Positions 1 through 6,650 of a DNA stretch of 30,795 nucleotides are shown here, one piece after another. Numbering within the stretch: position 1 is the first letter of the stretch; the number at the start of each line of letters is the position of its first letter. This stretch comes from a virus, in IMG/VR virus record IMGVR_UViG_3300031565_000236, positions 1-30,795 of that record. One strand, written 5' to 3'. The notes under the pieces were generated by a model. It saw nothing but the letters and a program-made list of their open reading frames with translations, was not told the origin of the DNA and searched no databases. Both the position numbers and the translations under genes were made by a program.

Positions 1-148
1 CGATTCCCGAAGTGGCAGCCTTGTGGTTTCGACCTCCCGTGGGTCGAGTCCTGTCGTTGACCTCCAGTTTCGACAAAACCAAGGGGCATCCACGACTGCT
101 CAGGTTCGTCGAGTCCGTTTGGCGATCATTCCCCTCCTAGAGAACTAA
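1..148 (+). CDS. C-terminal end of an upstream gene (partial, frame uncertain)
   Basis: The first 150 bases hold the tail of a gene that begins outside the window. Two frames are open from the edge. The frame starting at base 2 ends at TAA 146-148, one base before the next ATG, and its last residues (VRRVRLAIIPLLEN) look like closing beta strands. The frame starting at base 3 ends at TAG 138-140, has somewhat more G/C at third codon positions and also reads like protein (ending FVESVWRSFPS). The tight junction with the next gene favours the first and the codon bias favours the second, so I cannot decide. No function can be assigned from either fragment. Confidence 0.35.
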   Translation, partial: DSRSGSLVVSTSRGSSPVVDLQFRQNQGASTTAQVRRVRLAIIPLLEN

Positions 149-149
149 G

Positions 150-716
150 ATGGACACGACGACCCAAACCCACGTTTTCGTAGCGACCCTGACGAGTGGG
201 CCGGACGAGAACACCGATGAGATTCTCGACATCGCCATCGTGGCTGCTGACGGGTCGTTGTTGTTACACACAGCGATTGCCCCCGAGCACCTGAACGATC
301 TCCCTGAAAACGCTCCGTACAGCCAAGGAGACCTAGGGCCCAGCCCCTTCTTTGCATCGGTCGCCTACCAGATCCTTGATCTGGTTTCAGGGCCCGTGAT
401 TGCAGGTCACAACACGCAGTTGTCCATGGGGTTCATCAACCATTGGTTGCAGGAGACGCTTGGAGAAGATCAACTGGCTCAAGGCAGGTTGGCGAAAATC
501 AACAACCTGTACGCGGACACCCTTACTCTGGCGTGGGAGCAGTTGCCTGACTTGGAAAACCGCACCTTGGAGGGTGTGTGTCTCTACCTGCGCATCCCTT
601 ACCAGTCGAACCACTCAGCCCTTGAGGATGCTCGCGCCGCCCGCACCGTCTACGAGACGCTCCTTCGTGGAAGCGCTTGGAACCGATGGTGGTGGAAGAG
701 GAGAGCACCGAGATGA
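150..716 (+). CDS. DnaQ-fold (DEDDh) exonuclease-like protein, probably catalytically dead
   Basis: The 188-residue product has the outline of a DnaQ/RNase T-type 3'-5' exonuclease: an ExoI-like strand at residues 9-31, an ExoII-like segment (AGHNTQLSMGF, 85-95) and a well-kept ExoIII segment (HSALEDARAAR, 155-165). In active family members ExoI carries D-x-E and ExoII carries a D. Aligned by eye, those positions are Ala12, Leu14 and Ser92 here, so only His155 and Asp160 of the DEDDh set remain. I infer a non-catalytic role, perhaps nucleic-acid or protein binding. The tail is basic and Trp-rich (WNRWWWKRR, about 177-185). The next gene begins in an ATGA overlap at 713, so the two are probably translationally coupled. 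The upstream ribosome site is weak. The fold call is fairly sure; the inactivity is inferred from motifs only. Confidence 0.7.
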   Translation: MDTTTQTHVFVATLTSGPDENTDEILDIAIVAADGSLLLHTAIAPEHLNDLPENAPYSQGDLGPSPFFASVAYQILDLVSGPVIAGHNTQLSMGFINHWLQETLGEDQLAQGRLAKINNLYADTLTLAWEQLPDLENRTLEGVCLYLRIPYQSNHSALEDARAARTVYETLLRGSAWNRWWWKRRAPR

Positions 717-1039
717 CTGAAACCCTCGACGAAGTTGAAGCCACCGAACGCAAGAACGCAGACAAAGAACTCTCCAAGACTGCTTGGAGCCTCGTCTGGA
801 ACCGGAAGACACCGTTCTTCACAACCGCGTTGCTGGCTCTCACGTTCAGCGTTCGGACTTTCGTTTGCGACTACACCGAAGATGTCCCTGAGACGCTCGA
901 CTTCAAATGGTACGGGGAGCATTGCGGCCCAGGCCACAAATCGGACAACGCCCCCATCGACGAACTTGATGCTGCGTGTCAACGACACGATGAAGCCTAC
1001 AAAAAGGAAGAGAAAAATGTCACGGATGTCACAAACTGA
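713..1039 (+). CDS. membrane-anchored phospholipase A2-like protein
   Basis: The 108-residue product carries a compact phospholipase A2 signature. A calcium-loop-like segment, WYGEHCGPGH (66-75), is followed by PIDELDAACQRHDEAY (81-96) with the His92-Asp93 catalytic pair, as in secreted and parvovirus VP1-type PLA2 domains. Enzymes of this family hydrolyse the sn-2 ester of phospholipids using calcium. A hydrophobic stretch at about 34-51 precedes the domain and may be a membrane anchor or signal anchor; the N-terminus is acidic and charged. I chose ATG 713 because it forms an ATGA overlap with the upstream stop and has GAAGAGGAGAG just before it; an in-frame ATG at 677 lies deep inside the previous gene. 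The 3' end overlaps the next gene by 23 bases. Activity is untested. The likely roles, host membrane damage at entry or lysis, are inference. Confidence 0.72.
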   Translation: MTETLDEVEATERKNADKELSKTAWSLVWNRKTPFFTTALLALTFSVRTFVCDYTEDVPETLDFKWYGEHCGPGHKSDNAPIDELDAACQRHDEAYKKEEKNVTDVTN

Positions 1040-1385
1040 ACCCCTCGTTGAAGGCGACCTCACTCCGCGTTTGACCGATTACACGGATCTGAGGAACGAC
1101 AATGCGGGGACGCCTTCCGAACAAGCGCAAAACATCGTGCTTCGGTATCTGGAGACAGCCCCGTCGGACGAATTTGTCGATTTCGATGTCATGTCGGAGG
1201 CTCTTGCACGCCATTGGCCTTTCCATGATGAAAACCCCGCGACCTTTTTAGAGGCTGTAGAGGCCCTCAAGGACGAAGGGCTCCTTGTTACGGAGGGGGA
1301 CACCCTTCAGATCAACAAGGTGGCGCATGTCGCTCAGATGTGGGTGCGTAGGGTCGTAGCACGCACAGCAGCTAAAATCCGGTAG
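1017..1385 (+). CDS. small protein with possible winged-helix domain
   Basis: This is a 122-residue product of unknown function. I placed the start at ATG 1017, which has AAGGAAGAG immediately upstream and overlaps the end of the phospholipase-like gene; ATG 1026 is also possible. The reading frame extends further upstream, but that part only shadows the previous gene. Residues of about 33-100 look like an all-helical segment ending in a helix and turn (EALKDEGLLVTEGDTLQI), which resembles the last helix and wing of a winged-helix fold. That is a pattern impression, not a confirmed domain. The C-terminus is basic (VRRVVARTAAKIR). A 39-base gap with a small inverted repeat (1386-1390 with 1397-1401) separates it from the next gene. 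Confidence 0.6.
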   Translation: MSRMSQTEPLVEGDLTPRLTDYTDLRNDNAGTPSEQAQNIVLRYLETAPSDEFVDFDVMSEALARHWPFHDENPATFLEAVEALKDEGLLVTEGDTLQINKVAHVAQMWVRRVVARTAAKIR

Positions 1386-1424
1386 ACGGGCTATACCCCG
1401 TACTTTGGTAGGACGTAGGTCTTT

Positions 1425-1718
1425 ATGCCCGATACATCAGCCACTAGAAGCTCGGGAAGCTCCACGAAATTCCTCGATGTCGCTTTCAAGGGTTTGAGTG
1501 TTGTCGTCATCCCTCTTTTGCTTTGGGGCATTAAGTTGGAAGTCAACAATGCCATCCAAGAGGAGCGGATCTCCGAAATGCAGGAGGATCTTGACAAACT
1601 CGCGTCCATCACCAATTCCGTTCAGGGGAACACGTTGGCTCTGGTTCGGTTGGAAGGCAAAATCGACAATGTTAACGAGAAGATCGATGAGGTTAAGAAG
1701 CTGCTGCGTTCTCAGTAG
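1425..1718 (+). CDS. single-TM coiled-coil membrane protein (inner-spanin-like or holin-like)
   Basis: The 97-residue protein has a short Ser/Thr-rich N-terminus, one hydrophobic segment at about 23-37 (GLSVVVIPLLLWGIK), and then a charged heptad-rich helix to the end that reads as a coiled coil. This N-in, one-TM, periplasmic coiled-coil layout is that of phage inner spanins (Rz type), and also of some XhlA-like lysis accessory proteins. The strongest support is its neighbour: a lipoprotein gene starts inside its 3' end in another frame, as in overlapping Rz/Rz1 pairs. No sequence-level family match is claimed. The start is ATG 1425, preceded by a GTAGGACGTAGG stretch. A structural membrane protein unrelated to lysis remains possible. 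Confidence 0.65.
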   Translation: MPDTSATRSSGSSTKFLDVAFKGLSVVVIPLLLWGIKLEVNNAIQEERISEMQEDLDKLASITNSVQGNTLALVRLEGKIDNVNEKIDEVKKLLRSQ

Positions 1719-2175
1719 CTTCCTGGTCTTTACGGCCTGCTTCGCTACTGAGGAACGAGCCGATCGCATAGAAGATCGGAAGGAGGAGGATCGTTCAGAC
1801 TTCCACAAAGTGGAAGCGGTTTTCCCTGACACATACGTCGGGGAATACGGTGGTGACTCTTCTGAAGCAGCCGCAGCCGCCGAAGAGGGTGAGGCGATCC
1901 CTGGCTGTCCCGCAGATCAGGGCAGGATGGAAGACGGGTCGTGCGCCCCGGAAGATGAGTTTTTCCAAGAGCAGGAAGCACTCGATGCGAAGGCTTTAAC
2001 TGCCATGCAGTACGCCCCCGATCCCTACCAACAAGTTCAAGCTCAAAAAGAACTCATCCAGCATCAGGCTACTCAGATGAAGCAAGCCGAAAAAGGTTTG
2101 GACGAGATCATCCGTGAAGTCAAAAAACGGAAGAAGTTGGACAAAGACGAAAAAGACCCGCTGGGAGACCTCTGA
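1687..2175 (+). CDS. lipoprotein with C-terminal coiled coil (outer-spanin-like candidate)
   Basis: The 162-residue product begins with a short basic start and hydrophobic core (MRLRSCCVLSSFLVF) ending at TAC, where Cys18 fits a lipobox cysteine, so a mature lipoprotein of about 145 residues is expected. The frame is open further upstream, but only the start at 1687 gives this signal peptide, and it has GAGAAG just before it. The mature part is very acidic and alanine-rich, with a two-cysteine segment (GCPADQGRMEDGSC), and ends in a charged helix of about 45 residues likely to form a coiled coil. The gene overlaps the upstream TM gene by 32 bases in another frame. It is longer than a typical Rz1, so the spanin role is a hypothesis. 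It overlaps the next start as TGATG. Confidence 0.68.
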   Translation: MRLRSCCVLSSFLVFTACFATEERADRIEDRKEEDRSDFHKVEAVFPDTYVGEYGGDSSEAAAAAEEGEAIPGCPADQGRMEDGSCAPEDEFFQEQEALDAKALTAMQYAPDPYQQVQAQKELIQHQATQMKQAEKGLDEIIREVKKRKKLDKDEKDPLGDL

Positions 2176-2414
2176 TGTCGGAACCCAAAGAAGCTGCGGT
2201 GCAGGGTCGAAAAGGCCGCATCTACGAGTACACTAACGAAGACGGTGTGACCTTTTGGTCGTTCACACGCCTTCCTTCAGTAGTTTCTCCCGCCCAACGG
2301 CTTCGTATCGGTTCCCGAGTGGGCACCCAGTTCGACAACTACATGTTTGAACTCCGGGCTTTGCGCAAGTTTTTCGACCAACAGACCGACGAGTCTGATA
2401 CCTCTGGTGGGTAG
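2175..2414 (+). CDS. hypothetical small protein
   Basis: The 79-residue product starts at the A of the upstream TGA (TGATG), so it is probably translated by coupling. It has a basic N-terminus, an aromatic segment (YEYTNEDGVTFWSFTRLP) that looks like two beta strands, and a C-terminal helix that ends in an acidic tail. I do not recognise the family. Its place between the spanin-like pair and a coiled-coil gene gives no clear role. Codon use and tight packing support it as a real gene. Confidence 0.6.
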   Translation: MSEPKEAAVQGRKGRIYEYTNEDGVTFWSFTRLPSVVSPAQRLRIGSRVGTQFDNYMFELRALRKFFDQQTDESDTSGG

Positions 2415-2438
2415 AGTAACTGACGACCGAGGACCATT

Positions 2439-2762
2439 ATGGAAACCACGACCGAAACCACCGAGACTCCGACCACCACCGAAGCCCCGAAGGATCCTAC
2501 GGATCTGGGCAAAATGACCCCCGAGGAGCAAACCGCCATCCTCAAGCTCAAGCAAGAAAGCCAAGGCTACCTTGCCAAAATTGGTGAGTTTGAAGTGATG
2601 AAGGCTCGTTTGCTCAACAAGCTGGAGTCGTTGGACGCCGAAGGACAAGCCATCCTGGGGGCCATCTCCCAACGACTTGGCCTCAAAGCAGGCGAGCAAT
2701 GGGCAGCTCAACAGGACGGAACCATCCGTCTGATTCAACAAGGAGGCGGTCCTACCGCCTAA
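2439..2762 (+). CDS. small coiled-coil protein
   Basis: This 107-residue protein has a Thr/Glu/Pro-rich, probably disordered N-terminus (about 1-25), a long helix of about 28-80 with heptad-like leucines that should form a coiled coil, and a short closing strand with Trp (QWAAQQDGTIRLI). Small phage proteins of this shape, a helix pair followed by a Trp-containing strand, occur near structural genes, but I cannot name a family. A GAGGA ribosome site lies 5 bases before ATG 2439. The next gene begins 7 bases downstream. Confidence 0.6.
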   Translation: METTTETTETPTTTEAPKDPTDLGKMTPEEQTAILKLKQESQGYLAKIGEFEVMKARLLNKLESLDAEGQAILGAISQRLGLKAGEQWAAQQDGTIRLIQQGGGPTA

Positions 2763-2768
2763 TGAGTC

Positions 2769-4289
2769 ATGGGTTGCGGCAATACAAAAGAACCATGGGT
2801 AGATAAGGTCAATCCTCTTGGCCCGGTGTCTTGTGAGACGCCGCCTACCCCCGTTCCGCCTGACGGCCCAGATTGCGGCAACCCAGGGCCTTTTGGCCCC
2901 TCCGACAACAGCGCATGGCAAGCTGGCCCTGACGCCTGCCCTGTTCCCCCCATCAACACAGAGGTGGTCAGCCCTCTGTTTGCGGGGACACTTGATATCC
3001 GATGGGACAACCCTGCCATCCTGGCCAAGAACGGTCAGTTCGATGTGCAGGGTGTCAACATCTATCGAAGTGACTCATCCGAACGCGGCCCTTATTTTCG
3101 TTTGAACATCGCCCCTGTAGGCGGCAGCTTCTACCGGGACTTCACCAACAACGCCTTCGTCGAATCGGAGGTCGTGGATTGGGAGAACTCCTGGTTGTCG
3201 CGTGGTGAAGAGGCCAATGCTCGTCGTTGGACCTTCCGTTCCAAACTCTTCCCCATTGTCAAGAAGTCCGGGCAGGCTATCGCGGCCAACAGCCCTATGG
3301 ACATCCAGTTGGTCATCGACAACCAGATTGTGCCGGTGCAGGCCGTCTTTGGACAAACGGGCGAAGTCACTTTGGTCAACGTCAAGGGGTACAACATCGC
3401 CACAAACACTTGGTTTGAGCCGATCCTGCCTGTTGGCCCCGAGTCCGCCGTTTCGGTGACGTACTACTACAATCAGAACGCTGTCAGAACGAACCTGGAC
3501 AAGAAGATCTGGTACCGGGTCACAACGGTTGCTTCCGATCCAAACTCACCAACGGGATATCGTGAAACCCCGATGGAGTTCACGGAGCCTGTTACCCATC
3601 GAGCCGTTGAGCGTCTGGATTACATCTGGCGTGAAGCGATGCGCCGTAACAACTGGGTTTTGGAGCAAGGCGGAGAGCGCGTCAAAATCTTCATCAAGAA
3701 GACCAGCGGCATCCGTTGCTCATGTGGCCGAGATGCGCGGACCCTGGCCTACAACAAGCAGCCAGACTCCCGTTGTGAGCGCTGCTTCGGCACCAGCTTC
3801 TTGGGCGGTTACGAAGGCCCCTACGATATGATCATTGCACCGGACGACGCGGATCGTGCAGTTCGTCAAAGCGTGATGGGTCGACACTTGGAGCACACCC
3901 AAGATGTGTGGACGGGGCCGAGTCCGATGCTCACGATGCGTGACTTCATTGTGAAGCAGACGAACGAGCGGTACAGCATTGGCCCGGTTCGTAAGCCCTC
4001 TGCGCGTGGCAACGTCATGCAGCAGCACTTCCAGATCAAGTATCTGGACGAGGCAGACATCAGGTACACGATTCCTTTGTTCGACACGACCGAGTTGTGT
4101 TGGCCGGAAGTCCGAGGGCGTCCTACTCCGCAACAAGGTGGTGCTTGGAAGACGGATTACCCACCCGAGGGTCCATACCCGGTGGGTGCCGACTACCAGC
4201 AGACTCCGATGCAGACGGAGAAAGAGAACATCCCCGATACGCGAGAACAACGCGGCCGAACCCCGGTCTACGAAAACATCACTTACTGA
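2769..4289 (+). CDS. neck/virion structural protein with fibronectin-like and zinc-ribbon regions
   Basis: The 506-residue protein resembles large structural proteins found just upstream of tail genes in big myophages. Residues 1-65 are Pro/Gly/Cys-rich and probably extended. About 75-130 form a fibronectin-III-like segment (VQGVNIYRSDSSERGPY ... GGSFYRDFT). About 178-245 contain a beta domain ending in VSVTYYYN, a motif that recurs in the sheath. Residues 317-339 form a zinc ribbon (C-x-C with C317/C319, then C-x2-C with C336/C339) followed by GGYEGPYDMIIAP. The rest is strand-rich and ends in a Pro-rich tail. The position before an HK97-gp10-like completion gene supports a neck or head-tail joining role. 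That role is inferred from order and shape; the zinc-ribbon cysteines are directly visible. Confidence 0.7.
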   Translation: MGCGNTKEPWVDKVNPLGPVSCETPPTPVPPDGPDCGNPGPFGPSDNSAWQAGPDACPVPPINTEVVSPLFAGTLDIRWDNPAILAKNGQFDVQGVNIYRSDSSERGPYFRLNIAPVGGSFYRDFTNNAFVESEVVDWENSWLSRGEEANARRWTFRSKLFPIVKKSGQAIAANSPMDIQLVIDNQIVPVQAVFGQTGEVTLVNVKGYNIATNTWFEPILPVGPESAVSVTYYYNQNAVRTNLDKKIWYRVTTVASDPNSPTGYRETPMEFTEPVTHRAVERLDYIWREAMRRNNWVLEQGGERVKIFIKKTSGIRCSCGRDARTLAYNKQPDSRCERCFGTSFLGGYEGPYDMIIAPDDADRAVRQSVMGRHLEHTQDVWTGPSPMLTMRDFIVKQTNERYSIGPVRKPSARGNVMQQHFQIKYLDEADIRYTIPLFDTTELCWPEVRGRPTPQQGGAWKTDYPPEGPYPVGADYQQTPMQTEKENIPDTREQRGRTPVYENITY

Positions 4290-4303
4290 TGGCTGGATGA
4301 TGG

Positions 4304-4837
4304 ATGTTTACACTCAAAACCAAAAAGAGTGGGCGTGCCGCCACTGTCACTGCCCGTCAGGTTTTTGACCGGACGTTTCTCGACACAGTAGGCAAGGTCA
4401 TCCGTGACGAGATCGTCAAGGAGGCTAAGGCACAAGCTCGTTCGGATCGAAAAAAGAAAACCTCTTCGGAGGGTCAAGAATCAGACTCGGTGCCCGAGGG
4501 GATTCCGAACTCTCCGCGGTTCTACGACAGTTTCAAATGGCGGATAAACGGCACCAAGGTGGAGATCTACTCCGATTGGCCTTGGATCAGTCAGATCGTT
4601 GAGGGCCGTTCGCCTTACAAAATGACCTGGTTGACTCAAGCAAGAGGTTACGACCGTGTTCCCTTTACCAATCCCACGGGTAAAGTGAAGATTCTGTCTA
4701 CGCCTGCGAGCCAAAGCAATGCTTGGATTCACCCCGGTTTTGCCAGTCACAATTTCATTCAGAAGGGGTGGGAGAACGCTGCGCCCAAAGTTCGTAAGAT
4801 GTATGCCATCCAGACAATCAAGAAGGCGTTTCGATGA
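4304..4837 (+). CDS. tail completion/neck protein, HK97-gp10-like
   Basis: The 177-residue product matches the general pattern of HK97-gp10/tail completion proteins: a helical N-terminus, then PRFYDSFKWRI, a strand VEIYSDWPWI, IVEGRSPYKM, and a late WIHPGFA segment before a C-terminal helix. Such proteins sit at the head-tail interface and help close the tail top. A basic stretch (ARSDRKKK, about 46-53) is probably a surface loop. The start is ATG 4304, the first in-frame ATG after the upstream stop; no strong ribosome site is visible. Its stop overlaps the next start within ATGATG (4834-4839). Confidence 0.7.
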   Translation: MFTLKTKKSGRAATVTARQVFDRTFLDTVGKVIRDEIVKEAKAQARSDRKKKTSSEGQESDSVPEGIPNSPRFYDSFKWRINGTKVEIYSDWPWISQIVEGRSPYKMTWLTQARGYDRVPFTNPTGKVKILSTPASQSNAWIHPGFASHNFIQKGWENAAPKVRKMYAIQTIKKAFR

Positions 4838-5568
4838 TGGAGACTCAAATCATCTGCTGCGAACCTTGCGAAATCCCCGATCTGAGTTTGAACCTGCACC
4901 GGGGCGAAGAGGCTTGGGTCGCAAACGTGCTAGCCAAGAGTTCCAAAGACCTCAAACGTGTGGTGGCGATGGGTCATGTCAGGGTGTACCAGCGCATGAG
5001 GGATAAGAAGAAAGCAAGGCGACACGCGCCTCCGTCCTACCAACGGTTGAAGCCACAGGTACGGACCCAAACACCAGCCGCCCCAGTCGTCCCAGTGGCG
5101 GCACCCGAGCAAGTTATCGTGGAGAAGATCGTCGAAAGGGTGGTTGTTGAGAAGGTCATCGAAGCCCCAAACACGGAGGCATTGACGGCCCAAATCAAAC
5201 GGGATCTCCTTGGAGAGATGGCAGGGACCATTGAAGCAGCCGTAGCCGCAGCAATGGCCTTGCAAGCCTCTCAGGCTCCCCAAGCGCCGCCCGCGTTGGA
5301 TGCAGCAGCAATGGCCGCTATTGTTCAGCAAGCGGTGGCAGCCGCTCTCCCGGCTCCTGTAGGGGGAGGCGTTGTGGTTGCCCCATCAAGACGACGGGAA
5401 GATACGGAAGAGGCACCACTTTACTTGCCGACGGGTATTGTGGACAAGAACACGAAAGCCGAAATCTCGGTCCAATCTGAATCGAAGGGTTCAGGCGAGT
5501 TGGACGAAGCAACCAAGCTTCTCCGTGAGATGAAACGTCGGAAAACACAAACAGATAAGGACAAATGA
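4834..5568 (+). CDS. structural protein with Ala-rich coiled-coil middle
   Basis: This 244-residue protein starts with a short globular part (about 1-58; IPDLSLNLHRGEEAWV followed by SKDLKRVVAMGHV), similar in feel to small phage proteins that carry a ring of charged residues around one Trp. It then has a basic linker, an EKIVERVVVEKVI helix at about 95-108, an Ala/Gln/Pro-rich low-complexity stretch (about 125-180) and a Lys-rich C-terminus. Two adjacent ATGs (4834, 4837) overlap the upstream stop. Its stop overlaps the actin-like gene start as ATGA. The function is unknown; a neck or scaffolding-type role is only inferred from position. Confidence 0.6.
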   Translation: MMETQIICCEPCEIPDLSLNLHRGEEAWVANVLAKSSKDLKRVVAMGHVRVYQRMRDKKKARRHAPPSYQRLKPQVRTQTPAAPVVPVAAPEQVIVEKIVERVVVEKVIEAPNTEALTAQIKRDLLGEMAGTIEAAVAAAMALQASQAPQAPPALDAAAMAAIVQQAVAAALPAPVGGGVVVAPSRRREDTEEAPLYLPTGIVDKNTKAEISVQSESKGSGELDEATKLLREMKRRKTQTDKDK

Positions 5569-6599
5569 CCATGAGCGAGAATGAGACCCCCGCAGCAGTA
5601 GCCCCCGTTCTAATGGGAGTCGGCCTCGACATGGGCACGATGAACATTGTCGCAGCCAGGCGTCAGCCCTCCGGCGTTGTGACCAAGAGAATCCGCGATG
5701 CCTTTTTGGACCTTCCAGCCGAGCATCGACGAATGCTCAAGCTGTCGAACGTCAACTACATCAAGAAGGACGACGACATCATCATCGTGGGCGACGCTGC
5801 TTATGAGATGGCCAATGTCTTTGGTCGAGAGGTCCGACGCCCACTAGCGGCCGGACTGATCTCAGCAGGTGAGATTGATGCCCTGGAGATCCTGGGTGTC
5901 ATGGTCCGTGAAGTCCTGGGCGACCCCGCAACCGAAAACGAGATCTGTGTGTTCTCGGTTCCGGCGGCCCCGGTAGACGACCCCACCAAAGATGTCGTGT
6001 ACCACAGGGGCATCTTGGAGAGGATCGTCAACGAGTGTGGTTACAAAGCCATCCCGTCCAACGAAGCCCTTGCCATCATCTACGCTGAGTGCGGCAAGGA
6101 CCAGTTCTCTGGCATCGCCTTCTCTTTCGGTTCCGGCATGACCAACGTAGCACTCGCCATCAGGACCGTTGAGGGCTTGAGCTTCTCCGTCGGCCGCGGT
6201 GGTGACTGGATCGATGCCGGTGCGGCTAAGTCCGTCGGCGCCACCCAAGCACGGATGTGTTCCATCAAAGAAAAGGGACTCAATCTGATGAAACCGATTG
6301 GCCGCGAGCAAGAAGCGCTGGTGGTCTACTACAAGAATCTCATCGAGTACGCGTTGGACAACGTGGTCAAAGAGTTCCAGAAGATCAGCGCCAAATTCGA
6401 CATGCCCTTCCCGGTGCCGATTGTCGTATCGGGTGGAACGTCCAAAGCTGAGGGGTTCTTGGACTTCTTCAAAGAGGTCTTTGAGTCCAAAAAGCGCAAG
6501 TTCCCCATCGAGGTGAGCGTGATCCGAGCGGCCACAGAGCCTTTGGATGCGGTAGCGCGCGGTTTGCTCGTACAGGCAGTTCAAGAGTACGACGAGTAA
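5565..6599 (+). CDS. actin/MreB/ParM-like ATPase
   Basis: The 344-residue protein has the motif order of the actin/Hsp70 ATPase fold. Phosphate-1 is GVGLDMGTMN (Asp22 as the phosphate-side acid), a phosphate-2-like segment is FSFGSGMTN at 186-194, the adenosine motif is VVSGGTSKAEGF (Gly290-Gly291), and near the end EPLDAVARG (325-333) matches the PLxxVARG signature of MreB/ParM proteins. The phosphate-2 segment normally starts with Asp (DxGxGT); here it is Ser187, which may weaken hydrolysis. Family members bind ATP and often polymerise. An AAGGA site lies 9 bases before an in-frame ATG at 5571, so that start is as likely as 5565. It sits in the middle of neck genes rather than with replication or partition genes, which is unusual. 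A DNA-segregation, virion-positioning or assembly role cannot be decided. Confidence 0.78.
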   Translation: MTMSENETPAAVAPVLMGVGLDMGTMNIVAARRQPSGVVTKRIRDAFLDLPAEHRRMLKLSNVNYIKKDDDIIIVGDAAYEMANVFGREVRRPLAAGLISAGEIDALEILGVMVREVLGDPATENEICVFSVPAAPVDDPTKDVVYHRGILERIVNECGYKAIPSNEALAIIYAECGKDQFSGIAFSFGSGMTNVALAIRTVEGLSFSVGRGGDWIDAGAAKSVGATQARMCSIKEKGLNLMKPIGREQEALVVYYKNLIEYALDNVVKEFQKISAKFDMPFPVPIVVSGGTSKAEGFLDFFKEVFESKKRKFPIEVSVIRAATEPLDAVARGLLVQAVQEYDE

Positions 6600-6650
6600 T
6601 TTGGCTATGGCTCTGCCCTGAGTAGTTACTCCAGAAGGGGATTTTGAGCC

